Shown: positions 8,793 to 17,382 of the stretch, one piece after another
Position numbering within the stretch: the first letter of the stretch is position 1
Layout of the letters: each line of letters begins with the position of its first letter
From: Pseudomonadota bacterium
GTDB taxonomy: Bacteria > Pseudomonadota > Gammaproteobacteria > Burkholderiales > Burkholderiaceae_B
Assembly: GCA_023387815.1 (NCBI GenBank)
Contig: JAEWHK010000052.1
Coordinates: 118,180 to 182,179, forward strand
Direction of reading: 5' to 3'
Length of the DNA: 64,000 nucleotides
The notes under the pieces: generated by a model
Seen by the model: the letters and a program-made list of their open reading frames with translations, nothing else
The model's database searches: none
Told to the model about the DNA's origin: nothing
Translations under genes and position numbers: made by a program

Positions 8793-8845
8793 GCACGAAA
8801 TTATACGGGTAATTCACAAAACAAGGGTTATTACTGATTTTTAAT

Positions 8846-8857
8846 ATGTACGGACAT
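8846..8857. promoter_or_regulatory. Candidate GntR operator 1
   Basis: ATGTACGGACAT, an ATGTnCGnACAT palindrome in the gntR-lyase intergenic region. The same pattern recurs with a 28-base centre-to-centre offset at 8874. Dyads of this size adjacent to a GntR gene are typical operators. Confidence 0.6.
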
Positions 8858-8873
8858 AATATACGATATTAAT

Positions 8874-8885
8874 ATGTTCGTACAT
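8874..8885. promoter_or_regulatory. Candidate GntR operator 2
   Basis: ATGTTCGTACAT, the second ATGTnCGnACAT palindrome. It ends 15 bases before the preferred start codon of the lyase gene (8901), so a bound repressor would block the early transcript or promoter. An in-frame ATG at 8874 lies inside this dyad and is therefore an unlikely start. Confidence 0.6.
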
Positions 8886-8900
8886 ATTGGAATTGATTCT

Positions 8901-10262
8901 ATGCCCTCCGCCAGTGCTTCTACAGTTTTTGACTCCCTGCTGTTTCGCGATACTTTCGGCACACCTGCCATGCGTGACGTGTTCTCGGATGCCAGCCTGA
9001 TTCGCAAATACATTGCAATTGAAATCGCCCTGGCAAAGGCGCAATCCCGCCTGGGCGTGATTCCTGCTACGGCTGCAGACGAGATAGAAAAACAGGTCAG
9101 TTTCGAGAAACTGGATTTTGACCGGCTCAAGCTCGACACAGAGAATGTGGGCTATCCCATCCTGCCGTTAGTCACTCAACTGGTGGAACAATGTGGCGAA
9201 GCGGGTAAATACATTCATTGGGGCGCGACAACCCAGGACATCATGGATACCGCAAATGCCTTGCAAATCAAAGAGGCATTGGCTTTGGTTGAAGCGGATA
9301 TCACCGCGCTCAGGACCATTTTGCGGGATCTGGCGTCAAGCCATAAAAATACGCCCATGGCTGGCCGCACGCATTTGCAACAGGCTCTTCCGATTACGTT
9401 TGGCTATAAGTGCGCCATCTGGCTTGGCATGTTTGACCGGCATGAACAGCGTCTGAGAGAACTGCGCCCGCGCGTGGAAGTCGGCGAACTGGCTGGCGCG
9501 GCCGGCACGCTGGCCTCATTGGGCGACAGGGGGCTGGAGGTGCAGGCAGAAATGATACGGGAACTGGGGCTGAACGTTCCTGCTACGACCTGGCATGTCG
9601 CACGCGATCATTTTGCCGAAACCCTCAATTTTCTGGCGCTGGTAACCGGCTCACTCGGCAAAATCGCACTGGATATCATGCTGATGGCCTCGACTGAGTA
9701 CGCTGAAGTCTATGAGCCCTTTGTCAAAGGTCGGGGTGCGAGCAGCACCATGCCGCAAAAAAGAAATCCAATTTCAAGTGAAATTATGCTGGCCTGCGCG
9801 AAAGGCGTGCGTCAGCAGGCCGGTTTGATGCTGGACGCAATGATTCAGGATTTCGAACGGGCAACGGGACCCTGGCATGCAGAGTGGATCGCCATTCCCG
9901 AAAGTTTTCTGCTGACCGCCAGCGCACTGCATCAGGCTCGCTTCGCACTGGGCGGCCTGGAAGTTGATGCTGCGCAGATGCAGAAAAATCTGGGCATTTC
10001 CAAAGGGCTGATTGTTGCGGAATCAGTCATGATGGCTTTGGCCCCGCACCTTGGAAAACATCAGGCGCATGAAGTGGTCTATGACGCCTGCCGCAAAGTC
10101 AACAACAGTGACCGCACGCTGGCCGAAGTTCTTTTGGAAACGAAAGAGGTCACTGAACATCTGTCTGACGAGCAAATTCGAGCTTTAACCAATCCTGCCA
10201 ACTACCTGGGTCAGGCGCCGGACATGGTCGTCAACGCCCTTAACGCTTCGGCGCAAATCTGA
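8901..10262 (+). CDS. Fumarase/aspartase-superfamily lyase (PcaB/adenylosuccinate-lyase-like)
   Basis: 453 residues from the ATG at 8901; an earlier in-frame ATG lies inside the putative operator and is not used here. The superfamily signature SSTMPQKRNP is at about 280-289, carrying the catalytic serine loop. TTQD at about 110 and AGRTH at about 150 match the other two conserved regions. The overall pattern (LFRDTFG at the start) resembles 3-carboxy-cis,cis-muconate cycloisomerase and its relatives. Superfamily members usually eliminate an amine, amide or hydroxyl group to give fumarate. The neighbouring class I fumarase strongly suggests that fumarate is the product here. No protocatechuate genes are present, so a true PcaB role is unlikely. 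Confidence 0.8.
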   Translation: MPSASASTVFDSLLFRDTFGTPAMRDVFSDASLIRKYIAIEIALAKAQSRLGVIPATAADEIEKQVSFEKLDFDRLKLDTENVGYPILPLVTQLVEQCGEAGKYIHWGATTQDIMDTANALQIKEALALVEADITALRTILRDLASSHKNTPMAGRTHLQQALPITFGYKCAIWLGMFDRHEQRLRELRPRVEVGELAGAAGTLASLGDRGLEVQAEMIRELGLNVPATTWHVARDHFAETLNFLALVTGSLGKIALDIMLMASTEYAEVYEPFVKGRGASSTMPQKRNPISSEIMLACAKGVRQQAGLMLDAMIQDFERATGPWHAEWIAIPESFLLTASALHQARFALGGLEVDAAQMQKNLGISKGLIVAESVMMALAPHLGKHQAHEVVYDACRKVNNSDRTLAEVLLETKEVTEHLSDEQIRALTNPANYLGQAPDMVVNALNASAQI

Positions 10263-10281
10263 GCGCCAACAAGGAATCCAT

Positions 10282-11256
10282 ATGAAAATCACACATGCAT
10301 TAATCTCCGGCCTGGCAGCACTTTTGATTGCCGCGCCATCCTTCGCCCAGTCCTATCCGGAGCGTCCGATCACCTGGATTGTTCCCTTTGCTGCCGGTGG
10401 CCCTACCGATGGCATGGCGCGTATGGTCGCATCGGAAGTCTCAAAGGAACTGAAGCAACCCATCGTCGTTGAAAACGTTGGCGGCGCTGGAGGCCAGATT
10501 GGTGCTGCGAAAGCCTCGCATGCCAAACCTGATGGATACACATTCCTGGTCGGCCATTTCGGCTATATGGCTGCCGCACCTTCCCTTTACAAAAAGATGA
10601 AGTTCGATCCTATCAAGGATTTCGATGCGGTATTCCGCTTTCCCGACACCCCATTAGTCCTGCTGGTTGGTTCTGGTTCAAAGTATAAAACCGTGGACGA
10701 GATGATCGAATTTGCCAAGGCGAACCCGGACAAGATCAATTTTGGTAATGCAGGCATCGGTTCCAGTTCGCATCTGGTGGCAGAGCTCTTCGCCGCCAAA
10801 GCCAAAATCAAGATTATGCAGATTTCCTATAAAGGAGCGGGTCCCGCACTGAATGACGTCATGGGCGGACAGGTTGATGCCATGTTTGACCAGACCAATA
10901 CCGCGCTGCCTCAGACCAAGGGCGACAAAATTCGCGCCCTGGCATTGACGTCCTCCAAGCCTATGGAGCAATTTCCCAACGTGCCAACTATTTCAAGTTC
11001 GATGCCTGGTCTGGAAGCTTCAACCTGGTATGGCATCTATGCGCCTAAAGGCACGCCTCGGGAAATGATCGATGCCAATTATCAGGCTTATCAGAAAGTC
11101 ATGCAGAACAAGGATTTCACACAGAAAATGGAACAGCAGGGCATTATGCTGCTTTCTGACGAGGACTACGGGCCCGATGCTTTCCAGAAATTCACCGAAT
11201 CTGAAAACGGCAAATGGGCTGAGGTCATTAAAGACGCTGGCATCGAACCCCAATAA
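10282..11256 (+). CDS. Bug-family periplasmic solute-binding protein
   Basis: 324 residues with a clear signal peptide (MKITH..., hydrophobic core, cleavage after SFAQ near residue 23). The Bug fold signature is present: YPERPITWIVPFAAGG, ENVGGAGG and AKPDGYTF. AAGAEGG-type ribosome-binding sequence AAGGA lies upstream of the ATG. It sits between the lyase and the fumarase and is separated from each by fewer than 20 bases, so it is co-transcribed. It probably binds the substrate of the lyase. No membrane subunits are encoded nearby. Confidence 0.9.
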   Translation: MKITHALISGLAALLIAAPSFAQSYPERPITWIVPFAAGGPTDGMARMVASEVSKELKQPIVVENVGGAGGQIGAAKASHAKPDGYTFLVGHFGYMAAAPSLYKKMKFDPIKDFDAVFRFPDTPLVLLVGSGSKYKTVDEMIEFAKANPDKINFGNAGIGSSSHLVAELFAAKAKIKIMQISYKGAGPALNDVMGGQVDAMFDQTNTALPQTKGDKIRALALTSSKPMEQFPNVPTISSSMPGLEASTWYGIYAPKGTPREMIDANYQAYQKVMQNKDFTQKMEQQGIMLLSDEDYGPDAFQKFTESENGKWAEVIKDAGIEPQ

Positions 11257-11259
11257 ACC

Positions 11260-12777
11260 ATGAAAACAGTCCGTCTGGAAGACCTGCAAGAAAGCATTGC
11301 CAGCGCATTGCAATATGTCAGTCATCATCATCCGCCTGATTACATTCGTGCGCTGAAAGAAGCTTACGTTGCCGAAGAAAACAGATATGCAAAGAATGCG
11401 ATTCTGCAGATTCTGATCAACAGCAAACTGAGTGCGACCGCCAGACGACCGATATGCCAGGACACGGGTATTGCACATGTGTTTATGGAGATCGGCATGG
11501 ATGTCCGGTTCACCTCCGACGAAGCGCAAATGCCTTCCTTGCAGGAGGTCGTGGATAATGCCGTGATTGCTGCCTATACCGATGCTGCGAATCCGCTACG
11601 GGCCACGACGGTCAGGGAGCCGCTGGGGACGCGCAAAAATACGGGCAACAACTCGCCAGGCGTGCTGCATATCACCATGTGCCGGGGTGATAGTCTGAGG
11701 GTGACCGTGAGCGCGAAAGGGGGCGGTGGTGATGTGAAAGCCCGGTTTGCCATGCTGAATCCGAGTGAATCGGTTGAAGATTGGGTACTGGAGCAAATGC
11801 CTAAGCTGGGCGCCGGCTGGTGTCCGCCGGGTGTGCTGGGTGTTGGTCTAGGTGGCAGCCCTGAACAGGCCATGCAAATGGCAAAAGCGTCTTTGCACCA
11901 GCCCATTGATATTCATGAGATCAGGGATAAGGCTGATCCCGACGACTATGACCAATTGCGATTGTCATTATACGATCGCATCAATAACGAACTGAATATC
12001 GGCGCGCAGGGGCTGGGCGGAATGGCAACTGTGCTGGATATCAAGTTGATGCACGCACCCTGTCATGCAGCCATGCTCCCGGTAGCTATCGTGCCCAATT
12101 GCGCCGCTACCCGCTATATCACGTTTGAATTAGAGCCAGGAGCACCGGCGCAAATGCCTGTTCACGATGCCGCGCTCTGGGAAGATATTCCCGATGCGGT
12201 CAACGCAGGCGATGCTATCGCGGTGAATCTGGACACATTGACGCTGGAAGAGGTACGTAGCTGGAAAGCTGGCGATCTGCTCCTATTGTCGGGGACGATG
12301 CTCACCGCGCGAGACGCTGCACACAAACGGATTGTGAATCTGCTGCGACAGGGGCAGCCGCTGCCTGTCGATTTCAGGGGGCGCGCTGTCTATTATGTCG
12401 GACCGGTAGACGCAGTTGGTGATGAAGTGGTGGGATCGGCGGGGCCAACGACCTCCAATCGCATGGATGCATTTCTGGAAGATTTCATTGAAAAGGCAGG
12501 GCTGCTGGTATCCATCGGTAAAGCAGAGCGCAGCCGGCAGGCCATTGATGTCATTAAGAAAACGGGAACCGCCTATCTGAGCGCTGTGGGTGGCGCGGCA
12601 TACTTGATTTCCAAAACCATCACAAGATCCCGCGTCGTCGCCTTCGAAGATCTGGGTATGGAAGCGATTTATGAATTTGAGGTGCGTGATTTTCCGGTAG
12701 TCGTGGCAATAGACAGCGCAGGAGGGTATGTGCATAAGGGAATTGTGCCGATAGTGCGGGAGGAGAGTGGGAGTTAG
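11260..12777 (+). CDS. Class I (iron-sulfur) fumarate hydratase
   Basis: 505 residues with the alpha and beta regions fused in one chain, as in FumA/FumB. Conserved landmarks include CQDTG at about 67, CHAAM and VPNCAATR in the middle of the chain as candidate cluster cysteines, and the beta-region motifs LTARDAAHKR, YVGPVDAV and GPTTSNRMD. The enzyme interconverts fumarate and malate and uses an oxygen-sensitive 4Fe-4S cluster. It starts three bases after the Bug stop codon, so it is the last gene of the lyase operon. Its presence in a catabolic operon suggests disposal of fumarate from the upstream lyase. Confidence 0.88.
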   Translation: MKTVRLEDLQESIASALQYVSHHHPPDYIRALKEAYVAEENRYAKNAILQILINSKLSATARRPICQDTGIAHVFMEIGMDVRFTSDEAQMPSLQEVVDNAVIAAYTDAANPLRATTVREPLGTRKNTGNNSPGVLHITMCRGDSLRVTVSAKGGGGDVKARFAMLNPSESVEDWVLEQMPKLGAGWCPPGVLGVGLGGSPEQAMQMAKASLHQPIDIHEIRDKADPDDYDQLRLSLYDRINNELNIGAQGLGGMATVLDIKLMHAPCHAAMLPVAIVPNCAATRYITFELEPGAPAQMPVHDAALWEDIPDAVNAGDAIAVNLDTLTLEEVRSWKAGDLLLLSGTMLTARDAAHKRIVNLLRQGQPLPVDFRGRAVYYVGPVDAVGDEVVGSAGPTTSNRMDAFLEDFIEKAGLLVSIGKAERSRQAIDVIKKTGTAYLSAVGGAAYLISKTITRSRVVAFEDLGMEAIYEFEVRDFPVVVAIDSAGGYVHKGIVPIVREESGS

Positions 12778-12905
12778 ATAGGCGGGCTGCTGGATGTGAG
12801 CGCTTGCGGCACGGAAATTCAGCCTATCGGATTATATAGTTGCATGCTTTCTGCGAATTGTGAAAAATAATCGAGAAGACGATAGATGTTTAGAAGGAAG
12901 GCTAT

Positions 12906-13121
12906 ATGCAAAAGAGGACGCTGGAGCAACTGCACGCTATGCCAGATGCGCGTGAGGCGAAGACCTATAACCAGCGGTTGGCTACGGAGATACAAAAGGC
13001 GATTGACGATCCTCGGCCAAGTGTGTCCCATGAAAAATTGATGGCAGAATTACAAAATATCATTGATCGCGCCCGGAATTCAGCCTCAAGGGGTGAAATA
13101 AAACACACAAATTCAAAGTAG
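12906..13121 (+). CDS. Small antitoxin-like protein (PaaA/RelB-like), orphan
   Basis: 71 residues with a good AGAAGGAAGG ribosome-binding site. The central stretch DDPRPSVSHEKLMAEL resembles the PaaA2/ParD-like stability determinants, whose relatives carry a DDPRPAVPHDEVMA-type motif. No ParE/RelE-like toxin follows. Instead the last codons run directly into a decayed copy of the DUF2945 gene found intact at 15028. The natural C-terminus may therefore have been replaced by the insertion. Function as an antitoxin is inferred from the motif only. Confidence 0.5.
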   Translation: MQKRTLEQLHAMPDAREAKTYNQRLATEIQKAIDDPRPSVSHEKLMAELQNIIDRARNSASRGEIKHTNSK

Positions 13122-13228
13122 GAGATCACGTACGCTGGAATTCAGAGGCGGGCTGGGTGTCGCGCAAAATAATAAAAATGCGTAGGTGCAATTTCCAACA
13201 CAAAGGTTACACCCGGCAAAATTGTTGA
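13105..13228 (+). pseudogene. Decayed copy of the DUF2945 gene
   Basis: This stretch is clearly homologous to 15035-15150. Translated from 13112 it reads FKVGDHVRWNSEAGWVS followed by KIIKM and KGYTRQNC, then TGA at 13226. It lacks a start codon (a TGA lies in frame just upstream) and lacks the last third of the gene. Several substitutions separate it from the intact copy, so the duplication is not very recent. Confidence 0.75.
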
Positions 13229-13318
13229 TCAAGGTTAAGGACAGATAAAACATAAAGTGCGAAATTCCGAACGGGCTTTTTTTCGAAATTAAAAATCGCT
13301 GTTTGGGGTGACATCATC

Positions 13319-13774
13319 ATGCTTTATAGGGCCAGGAGTAATTACGATGCGGCCGGGCACTTCGGTAAACCTGTCGTCTCTGATCCATCTAGTAATCCAC
13401 TACCCACCCTAAAAGCGCTTTTGTTCCATGTGCAAAAGCCATTGCCCAGACGCTGCCTGGCAGATGTCGGTGAACATATACCAGACAGCCCGCCTGGCTC
13501 CAGCGCACGTGAAGGAGAGCCATATTACGAAGTTCGTTTAGTGGCCCCCCCAGATACCTTGAATAATCTGGTGAAAAAAGGCGCGGAACTTTGTCTCTCC
13601 CGACTTGGAACCGTGCGAGTAAGGCTGTCAGGAAAAATTGTTGCCGCAGAGAGCGAGGATGATTGCGAGGTTCATTGCGCAAGAAAACTCGTTGAAGAGG
13701 AAGTTTTCTATGCGAACGCTTATTTTTTCTCTACCGGACGTCGTTGGAGCGATCCGGATCAGGGAGAAGAATAG
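13319..13774 (+). CDS. Hypothetical protein
   Basis: 151 residues, ATG at 13319 with a GGGGTG stretch just upstream. It abuts the glycosyltransferase gene: the stop is at 13772-13774 and the next ATG at 13775. No domain is recognised. The C-terminal half (about 75-150) looks more protein-like than the N-terminal half, with EPYYEVRLVAPP and EVHCARKLVEEEV, so the true start could be further in. There is no signal peptide or membrane segment. Tight spacing suggests translational coupling with the glycosyltransferase, but the coding call itself is moderate. Confidence 0.4.
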   Translation: MLYRARSNYDAAGHFGKPVVSDPSSNPLPTLKALLFHVQKPLPRRCLADVGEHIPDSPPGSSAREGEPYYEVRLVAPPDTLNNLVKKGAELCLSRLGTVRVRLSGKIVAAESEDDCEVHCARKLVEEEVFYANAYFFSTGRRWSDPDQGEE

Positions 13775-14887
13775 ATGCTGCGTGGGTCTTCGCCTGATAT
13801 GTTGAGGATTTTGCATACTGAAGCTGCCATGACGTTTGGCGGTCAGGAACATCGGATTTACAAAGAGATGTTGGCAATGCGTGAGCGCGGACATTATTTG
13901 GAAGCCGTTTGCCAGCCAGGTGCTCATCTCATCCCCAGACTGCGCGACCAGGGCTTTGTAGTTCATGAAATTGCCATGGCCGGGCTGAAGAATTTCATTT
14001 CAGGTGTGATGAAGATCCGCCAGATAATCAGGCGCGGGAAATTCGATATTGTAAACACTCATAGCAGAATCGATACCATGGTGGCGGCAGCGGCCGGGCG
14101 CCTGGCACGAACACCGCTAATCGTGCGCACCAGACATTTGGGCAAGGCCCCAGGCTCGTTGTTGTCCTACACGATACTGCCGCACCGCGTCATTGCTATC
14201 AGTAAGTACGTACAGGATCAAGTGCTTTCCAGAGGCGCAGGCAAGGAAAAGGTCGGGCTTGTCTACACCGCCGTTCAACAACCCAATGCCACTGTCACGT
14301 CCTCAATACGCCAGGAGCTTGATATACCGGCTGACGGCATAATCATTGGTTCTGTGGGGCATATGCGCATTCCAAAAGGACATGACAAACTGATTGCCGC
14401 GACCTTGCCTATCCTGAAAGAGATGCCGAACCTGCATCTGGTCATCGCTGGTCGAGGTGAACCTTTGCTAAGTCAATTAAGAGCACAAGTAAAAGAAGAG
14501 GAGATGGATCGTCAAATTCATCTCCTGGGTCAGCGAAATGACGTTGCGAATTTACTATCAGGTTTCGATATTTTTGCGCTGGCTACTGAAGCGGAGGCGC
14601 TGGGAACGGCGTATGTTGAAGCCAGTTCCTATGGTCTGCCACTGGTTGGGACGGATATTGGAGGGGTTCCCGAGATTATCGAGCATGGACGTAATGGCTT
14701 CCTGTTCCCCCTAAGAGACGTTAAAGCGCTGGAATCAAGGCTGCGTGATCTCGCGTCCAATTCTCAACTCAGGCAGGAAATGGGAGATAATGCCAGGGCG
14801 ATGTTCGAGAAAGATTCGCGCTGGAAAATAGAAAACATGGCAAGCGAAACCGAAGCCATTTATAGAAAATGGCTCCAGGAGCGCTGA
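13775..14887 (+). CDS. Glycosyltransferase family 4 (GT-B fold)
   Basis: 370 residues. The N-terminal domain begins MLRILHTEAAMTFGGQE, the typical GT4 donor-side entry. The C-terminal domain has GSVGHMRIPKGHDKLI and the EX7E region (EAEALGTAYVEASSYG) followed by GTDIGGVPEII. It transfers a sugar from a nucleotide sugar to a lipid, glycan or protein acceptor, probably in cell-surface polysaccharide synthesis. The ATG at 13775 has AGGGAG eight bases upstream and is preferred over the internal Met at 13799. No other polysaccharide genes are nearby. Confidence 0.85.
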   Translation: MLRGSSPDMLRILHTEAAMTFGGQEHRIYKEMLAMRERGHYLEAVCQPGAHLIPRLRDQGFVVHEIAMAGLKNFISGVMKIRQIIRRGKFDIVNTHSRIDTMVAAAAGRLARTPLIVRTRHLGKAPGSLLSYTILPHRVIAISKYVQDQVLSRGAGKEKVGLVYTAVQQPNATVTSSIRQELDIPADGIIIGSVGHMRIPKGHDKLIAATLPILKEMPNLHLVIAGRGEPLLSQLRAQVKEEEMDRQIHLLGQRNDVANLLSGFDIFALATEAEALGTAYVEASSYGLPLVGTDIGGVPEIIEHGRNGFLFPLRDVKALESRLRDLASNSQLRQEMGDNARAMFEKDSRWKIENMASETEAIYRKWLQER

Positions 14888-14895
14888 TTGCGCCA

Positions 14896-14960
14896 GTACA
14901 CATAATCGATGATCCGATTTGAATTCAGTGCTTCGCTTTGTAGAGCACATTAATCTCATT
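14896..14960. repeat. Short intergenic repeat, copy A
   Basis: A roughly 65-base sequence lies just after the glycosyltransferase and recurs with about three-quarters identity at 21097-21163 after a LysR gene. Shared blocks are CATAATCG and CAGTGCTTCGCTTTGTAGAG with the following CACATTAAT. GTGCT and AGCAC within it can pair as a small stem. It is followed by the DUF2945 gene. Confidence 0.6.
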
Positions 14961-15027
14961 TGTACTGGCTCAGACAATTTAACGGATCCGAAGAATACAC
15001 AGACCTATAAGACTGAAAGGGTGAGAT

Positions 15028-15237
15028 ATGACACAAAAATTCAAAGTAGGAGATCATGTGCGCTGGAATTCAGAGGCAGGCTGGGTATCTGGAAAAATAA
15101 TCAAAGTGCATACGCGCAACTTCCAGTACAAAGGTTATACCAGGCACTGCACTGAAGATGATCCGCAATATGAAATCAAAAGCGATAAAACGGATCACAT
15201 TGCTGCCCATAAGGGCAGTGCGCTAAAGCATTTCTAG
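15028..15237 (+). CDS. DUF2945 (hypervirulence-associated TUDOR-like) protein
   Basis: 69 residues. Begins MTQKFKVGDHVRWNSEAGWVSG and continues with VHTRNFQYKGYTRHC and DDPQYEIKSDKTDHIAAHK. This is the compact all-beta DUF2945/HVA1 TUDOR-like family, usually annotated as hypervirulence-associated protein, of unknown biochemical role. Cytoplasmic, no signal peptide. AAAGGGTGAG lies upstream of the ATG. A degenerate copy of the same gene sits at 13105-13228. Confidence 0.8.
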   Translation: MTQKFKVGDHVRWNSEAGWVSGKIIKVHTRNFQYKGYTRHCTEDDPQYEIKSDKTDHIAAHKGSALKHF

Positions 15238-15278
15238 CAGTACATGACGCTCCAGCGCAGTACTGCCCGAATCCCATC

Positions 15279-16253
15279 CTACAACTTCTTAAAATTCGTT
15301 TGTGTTGCCGCTTTCTCAAAGCGTTTGATTTCTTCCATCTGAAATTCGCGCAATTGCTCGGGTTTCATATCCATGATTTCGCCTGAGTTCTTCGATACAA
15401 ACTCGGCGGATGACGGTTCGGCAAGGACTGCCTGCATATTGTCAGACAGATATTGGACGATGTCTGCGGGGGTATCGGCATTCAGCCAAAGGGCTGTCCA
15501 GCTGTAATGGGTGGCATCGGCATAGCCGCTTTCCTTGAGTGTTGGCACATCGGGAAGCTCCGGATGGCGTTCATCTCCGGTGACGGCAACGGCCTTGACC
15601 TGGCCTGCGTTGATAATTCTTGTGGTCCCAGGCGTATCGACAACTGCCATATCCAGCTGGCTGCCGATGACATCTGTGGTTGTCTGTGAGAGCCCTTTGT
15701 ATGGGACGTCCTGCCAATTGATTCCTGCTTCTTTTGCAAAGCCTGCGACACCGAGCTGATAGCCTGTGGAGTAGGTGCCCATGTTCAGGCGAGGCGAAGA
15801 TTTGCCGCGTTTGATGAGGTCATCCACATTACTCATAGGCGAGTTTTTGGGAACAATCAATACTGCCATGCTGCGTGTCAGGCCAGAAAGAGGAATAAAC
15901 TGTTTGACCGGATCGTAACGCAGATTCTTGTAGGTAGACACGTTCACCGCCATAGGCGAGTTGCTGCCCAGCAGAATGGACAAACCATTTGCCGGCTGCG
16001 ACATCACAGAAAGCGCCGCAACGGTTCCACCACCGCCTGGCTTGTTCTCGATAACAACGGGCTGCTTCAGACGCTTCGAGAGTTTTTCTCCGAAATAACG
16101 CGCATACACGTCTGAACCACTGCCCGGACCGAAAGGCACCACGATTGTGATAGGTTTAGATGGGAAAGATTCCGGCCGCGGTGCTTCTGCCTGGGCAACG
16201 CCAGTGCTGGCGACAGAAAGTACTAAAGCAGAGAATAGGGTTTTGGCAAACAT
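15279..16253 (-). CDS. Bug-family periplasmic solute-binding protein
   Basis: 324 residues with a signal peptide (MFAKTLFSALVLSVAS..., cleavage near GVAQAEA). Bug landmarks: FPSKPITIVVPFGPGSGSD, ENKPGGGG, and a binding-loop region with VPYKG. A strong AAGGAG ribosome-binding site precedes the ATG. It lies downstream of and on the same strand as a LysR gene (95 bases apart). Across the divergent LysR promoter are a 3-hydroxyisobutyrate-dehydrogenase-like gene and DUF1185. The ligand is unknown; a hydroxy- or amino-acid derivative would fit the neighbours. Confidence 0.9.
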   Translation of the reverse strand: MFAKTLFSALVLSVASTGVAQAEAPRPESFPSKPITIVVPFGPGSGSDVYARYFGEKLSKRLKQPVVIENKPGGGGTVAALSVMSQPANGLSILLGSNSPMAVNVSTYKNLRYDPVKQFIPLSGLTRSMAVLIVPKNSPMSNVDDLIKRGKSSPRLNMGTYSTGYQLGVAGFAKEAGINWQDVPYKGLSQTTTDVIGSQLDMAVVDTPGTTRIINAGQVKAVAVTGDERHPELPDVPTLKESGYADATHYSWTALWLNADTPADIVQYLSDNMQAVLAEPSSAEFVSKNSGEIMDMKPEQLREFQMEEIKRFEKAATQTNFKKL

Positions 16254-16347
16254 TCTGAGTCTCCTTGTTCTGTTTTTTTTGATGATAAAAGAAACCAGGC
16301 GTTTGCCTTATTCCAAAGTGTCGATACATATAACCAAATGGAAATGC

Positions 16348-17250
16348 TCAGTTAGAGGCATAAGTCTGCTTCAGGTATCGTTTCAGAATGGTTTTGAACT
16401 TCGTCGCTTCGGTTGACGGATTATCAAATTTCGACTCGATCAGGCTCACCCGGATTGAGATTTCTTCAGCCAGCGGCCTGACAACAAGATTGCGCCACAA
16501 TTGATTTCCCACAGAAAACTGATCGACGATGGCGATGCCTACATTCTTTGAGACCAGCGAGCAGGCGAGTTCTGCACGAGGGACTTCAATGATGGGTGAG
16601 AACGCAACCCCGTGTTTTTCCGCCGATACATTGAGCAACTGACCAAAAGGAATCTGGCGGGAATAGAGAATCAGTTTCTGATTCTGCAGATCATGCAGGG
16701 AAATCTCTGGTCGGCTGGCGAAAGGATGAGTCTGGGGAACAGCACACACCATTTTCCCTCGTATCAGCGTCTCCACCGCCAGGTTCGGATGCTCAACAGG
16801 CAGCACTGAAATGGCAATATCAGATTTGCGGCTGAGCAGCTCCAGCGGAATATCCTGAATCAGCGTCGTGTGAAAGTGTATTTTGGTGTCCGGGTACTTT
16901 TCTGAAAACAACTGCAATACTGAAGGCACGACATCCAGCCCAAGGCTGGGGCTGCAGCATATATGAACCTTCCCTGAGGGATTGGCTGACAGGTTCTCTG
17001 CAAACGCATCTACTTTGAGCGCGGCTTCATAGACCTGATTGACCTCGTTGAAAAGATTATGCGCTTCGGGCGTGGGAATCAGCTTTCCCTTGCTGCGATG
17101 AAAAAGTTTGAGTCGCAGATTGGTTTCTGTATGGGACAACAGCTTGCTGACTGCCGGCTGGGAAATGAACAGCATGCGTGCAGCGCCGCTGATCGTACCG
17201 GTAATCATGACCGCCCGGAATATTTCCATCTGGCGCAGCTTGAATTTCAT
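16348..17250 (-). CDS. LysR-family transcriptional regulator
   Basis: 300 residues from the ATG at 17250, preceded by AAAGGAG; a longer form from 17271 has no better site. The N-terminal winged helix-turn-helix is clear (FKLRQMEIFRAVMITGTISGAAR, then SQPAVSKLLSH). The LysR substrate-binding domain follows (about 90-295). It is divergent from the dehydrogenase/DUF1185 operon at 17383 and on the same strand as the Bug gene, so it probably controls both by binding the 130-base shared region. Confidence 0.9.
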   Translation of the reverse strand: MKFKLRQMEIFRAVMITGTISGAARMLFISQPAVSKLLSHTETNLRLKLFHRSKGKLIPTPEAHNLFNEVNQVYEAALKVDAFAENLSANPSGKVHICCSPSLGLDVVPSVLQLFSEKYPDTKIHFHTTLIQDIPLELLSRKSDIAISVLPVEHPNLAVETLIRGKMVCAVPQTHPFASRPEISLHDLQNQKLILYSRQIPFGQLLNVSAEKHGVAFSPIIEVPRAELACSLVSKNVGIAIVDQFSVGNQLWRNLVVRPLAEEISIRVSLIESKFDNPSTEATKFKTILKRYLKQTYASN

Positions 17251-17382
17251 ATGAATTGCTCCTTTACCCATTAACCGCCGGTTATGGCTTGCTGCATTAT
17301 CGGCATACAGCGAAATACCGGTTTTCCTTTAGACTTTTGCTCTGAATAAGGAAATTACAACTGTATAACACAGGGTGGAAGA

